From Bugula neritina (lineage: Eukaryota > Bryozoa > Gymnolaemata > Cheilostomatida > Bugulidae), in contig OZ037771.1 in NCBI GenBank assembly GCA_964035545.1, forward strand, positions 12,342,980 to 12,406,979: a stretch of DNA of 64,000 nucleotides, given 5' to 3'. Below, one piece after another: positions 61,665 to 64,000 of the stretch. The notes under the pieces were generated by a model. The model did no database searches. It was not told where the DNA came from and worked only from the letters and a program-made list of their open reading frames with translations. The first letter of the stretch is position 1. The number at the start of each line of letters is the position of its first letter. A program made the position numbers and the translations under genes.

Positions 61665-63494
61665 ATGAGCAAGGTAGGACAAGCTTAGTCGTAGCAATAT
61701 TTCTTATATGATATTTTACCAGTTTTCTTCTCAATAAGAAAGTTTTTTATTATAAGATTTACAATAATATTTATTTAAATAAATATTGGTAACTGATAAT
61801 GTATAGTTTTATGTAGCTGAAATAGCATGTTAAATTCATTTTTTTAATATTACAATATATACTGACTATGCTGAAAGTAGCTGATAAATGCATATTTAAA
61901 AATCAGCGAATGCTAAAATAACATCTTTTTGTAAGGTGCAAGTATTATATTGGCCATTTAATTCGAATAATTGTTTTTGCTCAATGGTATTGTTAGGTTT
62001 GGCAGATAAAATTGCAAATGCTAGATTTGTAATAATAGACTAGAAAAACATACTTTAACATGTACAAATAACTGCTACATTACATCTGATCAATAAAGAA
62101 CCAAATGCCTCTGTTTGGGAATTTTAGTAACAAATTTCCCTAAAAATTCTAATGTATAAATTATCCTTTAAGCTGGAATATTGATATATGCAGTTACTCA
62201 TAAAATTCAGTATTATTGATTAGCATTTCTTTCTACTTTCTCAATACTGCAACTAAATATTATCCATTTGTTTTACGTGTTCTTACCGCACTGACATTTC
62301 TTCAACATAAAAATATTATGTTGTGGTAAAAAAATATACCACTAATGATTGAACAATTTTAATTGTTTGCAAAAAATAAATTGAATAAATATATTGTGAT
62401 ATAGAAAAATACATGAAAAATGAAAATGCAAAATTTGTTTTACTAATCGAAATGTTTTTCACTTTTCAGATTAAACCAGTTAACCAAAGTTTACGGTCAA
62501 CTACGAACAGCCAGTCTGTGCACTCGATAGTTGAAAAGGTAACTTCAAAGTCATCAGTGATCATAAACATATCTGGACAGAGATTTGTTACTTCTATTAC
62601 GACATTGTTGAAATATCCTGACACCAGACTTGGTAAATTGGTTCAACAGCCACTCAACACCACTGCCCTTACATTCGAAGGTGATGCCGAAATATTTAAG
62701 GAGGTTCTAAAGTTCTACACAACTGGAGACTTACATTGTCCAAAGAATGTTTGTATGTCGGATTTTAAAAATCATTTGGAGTTTTGGGGAATTGATGACA
62801 ATTACATTTCAGAATGTTGCAGTGGTGAGCTAGCGGAGGAAAGAGAACTGGAAAAACAGTTCAAGATGTTTGAGAGACGCATCCAGGTGACTGGCCCATT
62901 GCATGGGTACAGGAGAGTTCGTTACAATATTTGGTGTTTCCTCACTGACCCCTTTGGACCCGACACCAAATGGAAAACAGTGTCTAAAATATGGGCAATT
63001 ATTTACATACTTATTTCACTGTTATGCAGCATTTACATTGCTCTGTTTGGCATAGAGTCCCTGTTTCAACCAGAAAACAAAGAAAGCGCTTTAAATTCAT
63101 CTAATAGCGTTACGCACGAGAATACGACAGACAACTTAGATGTATCCTGCAAAAGATACGCTTTCCTGCACTACACAGAAACTGCTAAAAACTTGATCTT
63201 TCTCAACTTTGGAATTACCATGTTCTTCATTCTGGAAATAGGTATACGGTTTGTGTGCTGCATAGACAAAAGGTATTTTTTCAAATCTCTCAACTGTGTA
63301 GATCTGGTCGTTTCGATTCTCGAGATTGGATGCTTTATGTTTGGACAAGTGTTGACCTACATATTGATAGATGAGACGAATATAGGTGAGAGTCCACCCG
63401 GGAACTGTCGACTCGGTCTCGCTTTCAACGTGCTTTCCTTGCTGGTTAAGCAAGTTAGGTGCATAAGGTTTCTTAGCTATGCATCTATATACAG
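61665..63494 (+). CDS. Voltage-gated K+ channel alpha subunit (non-Shaker Kv type), 5' part only
   Basis: Exons 61665-61673 (MSK, tentative) and 62470-63494; the second ends at AG|GTATGC in phase 2 and the gene continues off the right edge. Kv subunits tetramerise by a T1 (BTB) domain and conduct K+ after depolarisation. T1 runs from VIINISGQRF (about residue 33) to DNYISECC. It carries the full HX5CX20CC zinc motif (H92, C98, C119, C120) that marks Kv2/Kv3/Kv4-type T1 domains. Then come S1 (WAIIYILISLLCSIYIALF), an extracellular loop with NSS and NTT glycosylation sites, S2 (ITMFFILEIGIRFV, with the expected E and R) and S3 (NCVDLVVSILEIG). S4 starts as LLVKQVRCIRFL, with only three basic residues at the usual spacing before Ser/Tyr. 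The pore lies beyond the window, so subfamily and function are open; a silent, modifier-type subunit is possible. Confidence 0.85.
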
Positions 63495-64000
63495 GTATGC
63501 TGATTTGAATCTATTCTCACTATTTAAATGATTAAAAGTTAGGCTTTTATATTTACCCTAGAAAAGCACAGGCTAATGAAACTGAAATCGGCTTTGATTT
63601 CAATTGATAATCTCAATCAACATTTTTACAACTATAACCAGCCCAGCAAGTAGCCTGATATTAGGAAAAGTCCTTATAAATTGCACTACCTTTTTGGTTG
63701 AATAGTCAAGAAATAATGTGACTTTTTCAATTAAAAATCATACTTTGAGCCCAGTTATACATATTATATTTTTAAAAAAACTTTATACTACAGAAATTCC
63801 AGAGATGCATTTGGTAATTAAAAAGCAACTTAGAAGTATGTTAACATCATTAGTACCTTTGTGAGTCTGAGATACATAAGTTGAGATTGGGTCTTTTTAA
63901 AAGTTTCAGAATCAAAGTTGATATTTATAACACTTAGTGTGAAGAATAAAATTTAAGCATTAGAAATAAACTAAAATTTAAAACTCAGGCTAAACATATA
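63495..64000 (+). other. Intron of the channel gene
   Basis: AT-rich sequence after the donor at 63495; no further Kv exon (rest of S4 or pore) is visible before the window ends. Confidence 0.65.

Noticed and set aside
63136-63453. 105-codon minus-strand ORF
   Set aside because: Shadow of the Kv channel exon in the opposite frame.

Overview
The window is nuclear DNA of an invertebrate animal. It is AT-rich (I estimate roughly two thirds A+T) and its genes are split by many GT-AG introns. The families are metazoan: a hemopexin metalloprotease, TMEM131, an ELMO-domain GAP and a Kv channel. A SINE carrying a GGAAGRGCATCC-type block that I recall from mollusc SINEs makes a lophotrochozoan plausible, but I cannot name the phylum or species. 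No prokaryotic or CRISPR features are present.

Layout. (1) 18-2286, minus: the 5' part of a secreted or membrane leucine-rich-repeat protein that runs off the left edge. (2) 4718-16254, minus: a nine-exon secreted zinc metalloprotease with hemopexin repeats (618 codons, all phases consistent). Its introns hold two 768-bp inverted copies of one DNA transposon. (3) 18727-52832, minus: a complete TMEM131 gene that I could rebuild as 37 exons. The sum is 5244 nt, or 1747 codons plus stop, with every intron phase matching. It covers signal peptide, lumenal PapD/ASH-like region, one membrane helix and a cytosolic tail with W-rich motifs at the C-terminus. (4) 52833-56254: AT-rich intergenic DNA with simple repeats, a foldback element and broken LINE reverse-transcriptase fragments. 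(5) about 56255-60748, plus: an ELMOD1/2-type ARL GAP, divergent from TMEM131. (6) 61665-63494 onward, plus: the first coding exons of a voltage-gated K+ channel (T1 domain, S1-S4), truncated by the window edge.

The most striking feature is the density of tandem arrays in introns and where they sit. In at least five clear cases, in TMEM131 and ELMOD, the repeat unit contains or starts at the native splice site. Donor cases are at 37303-37630, 41272-41422, 57852-57971 and 32640-35195. Acceptor cases are at 36641-36790 and 41969-42213. An array beside an acceptor of the metalloprotease (4845-5085) behaves similarly. Two of these arrays keep the reading frame open (30-bp and 60-bp units), so donor choice could add 10 or 20 residues per repeat. 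This recurring splice-junction origin of minisatellites is the best candidate here for an undescribed phenomenon. TMEM131 and the metalloprotease could both act in extracellular-matrix biology (collagen secretion and matrix cleavage), but nothing in the sequence shows a functional link.
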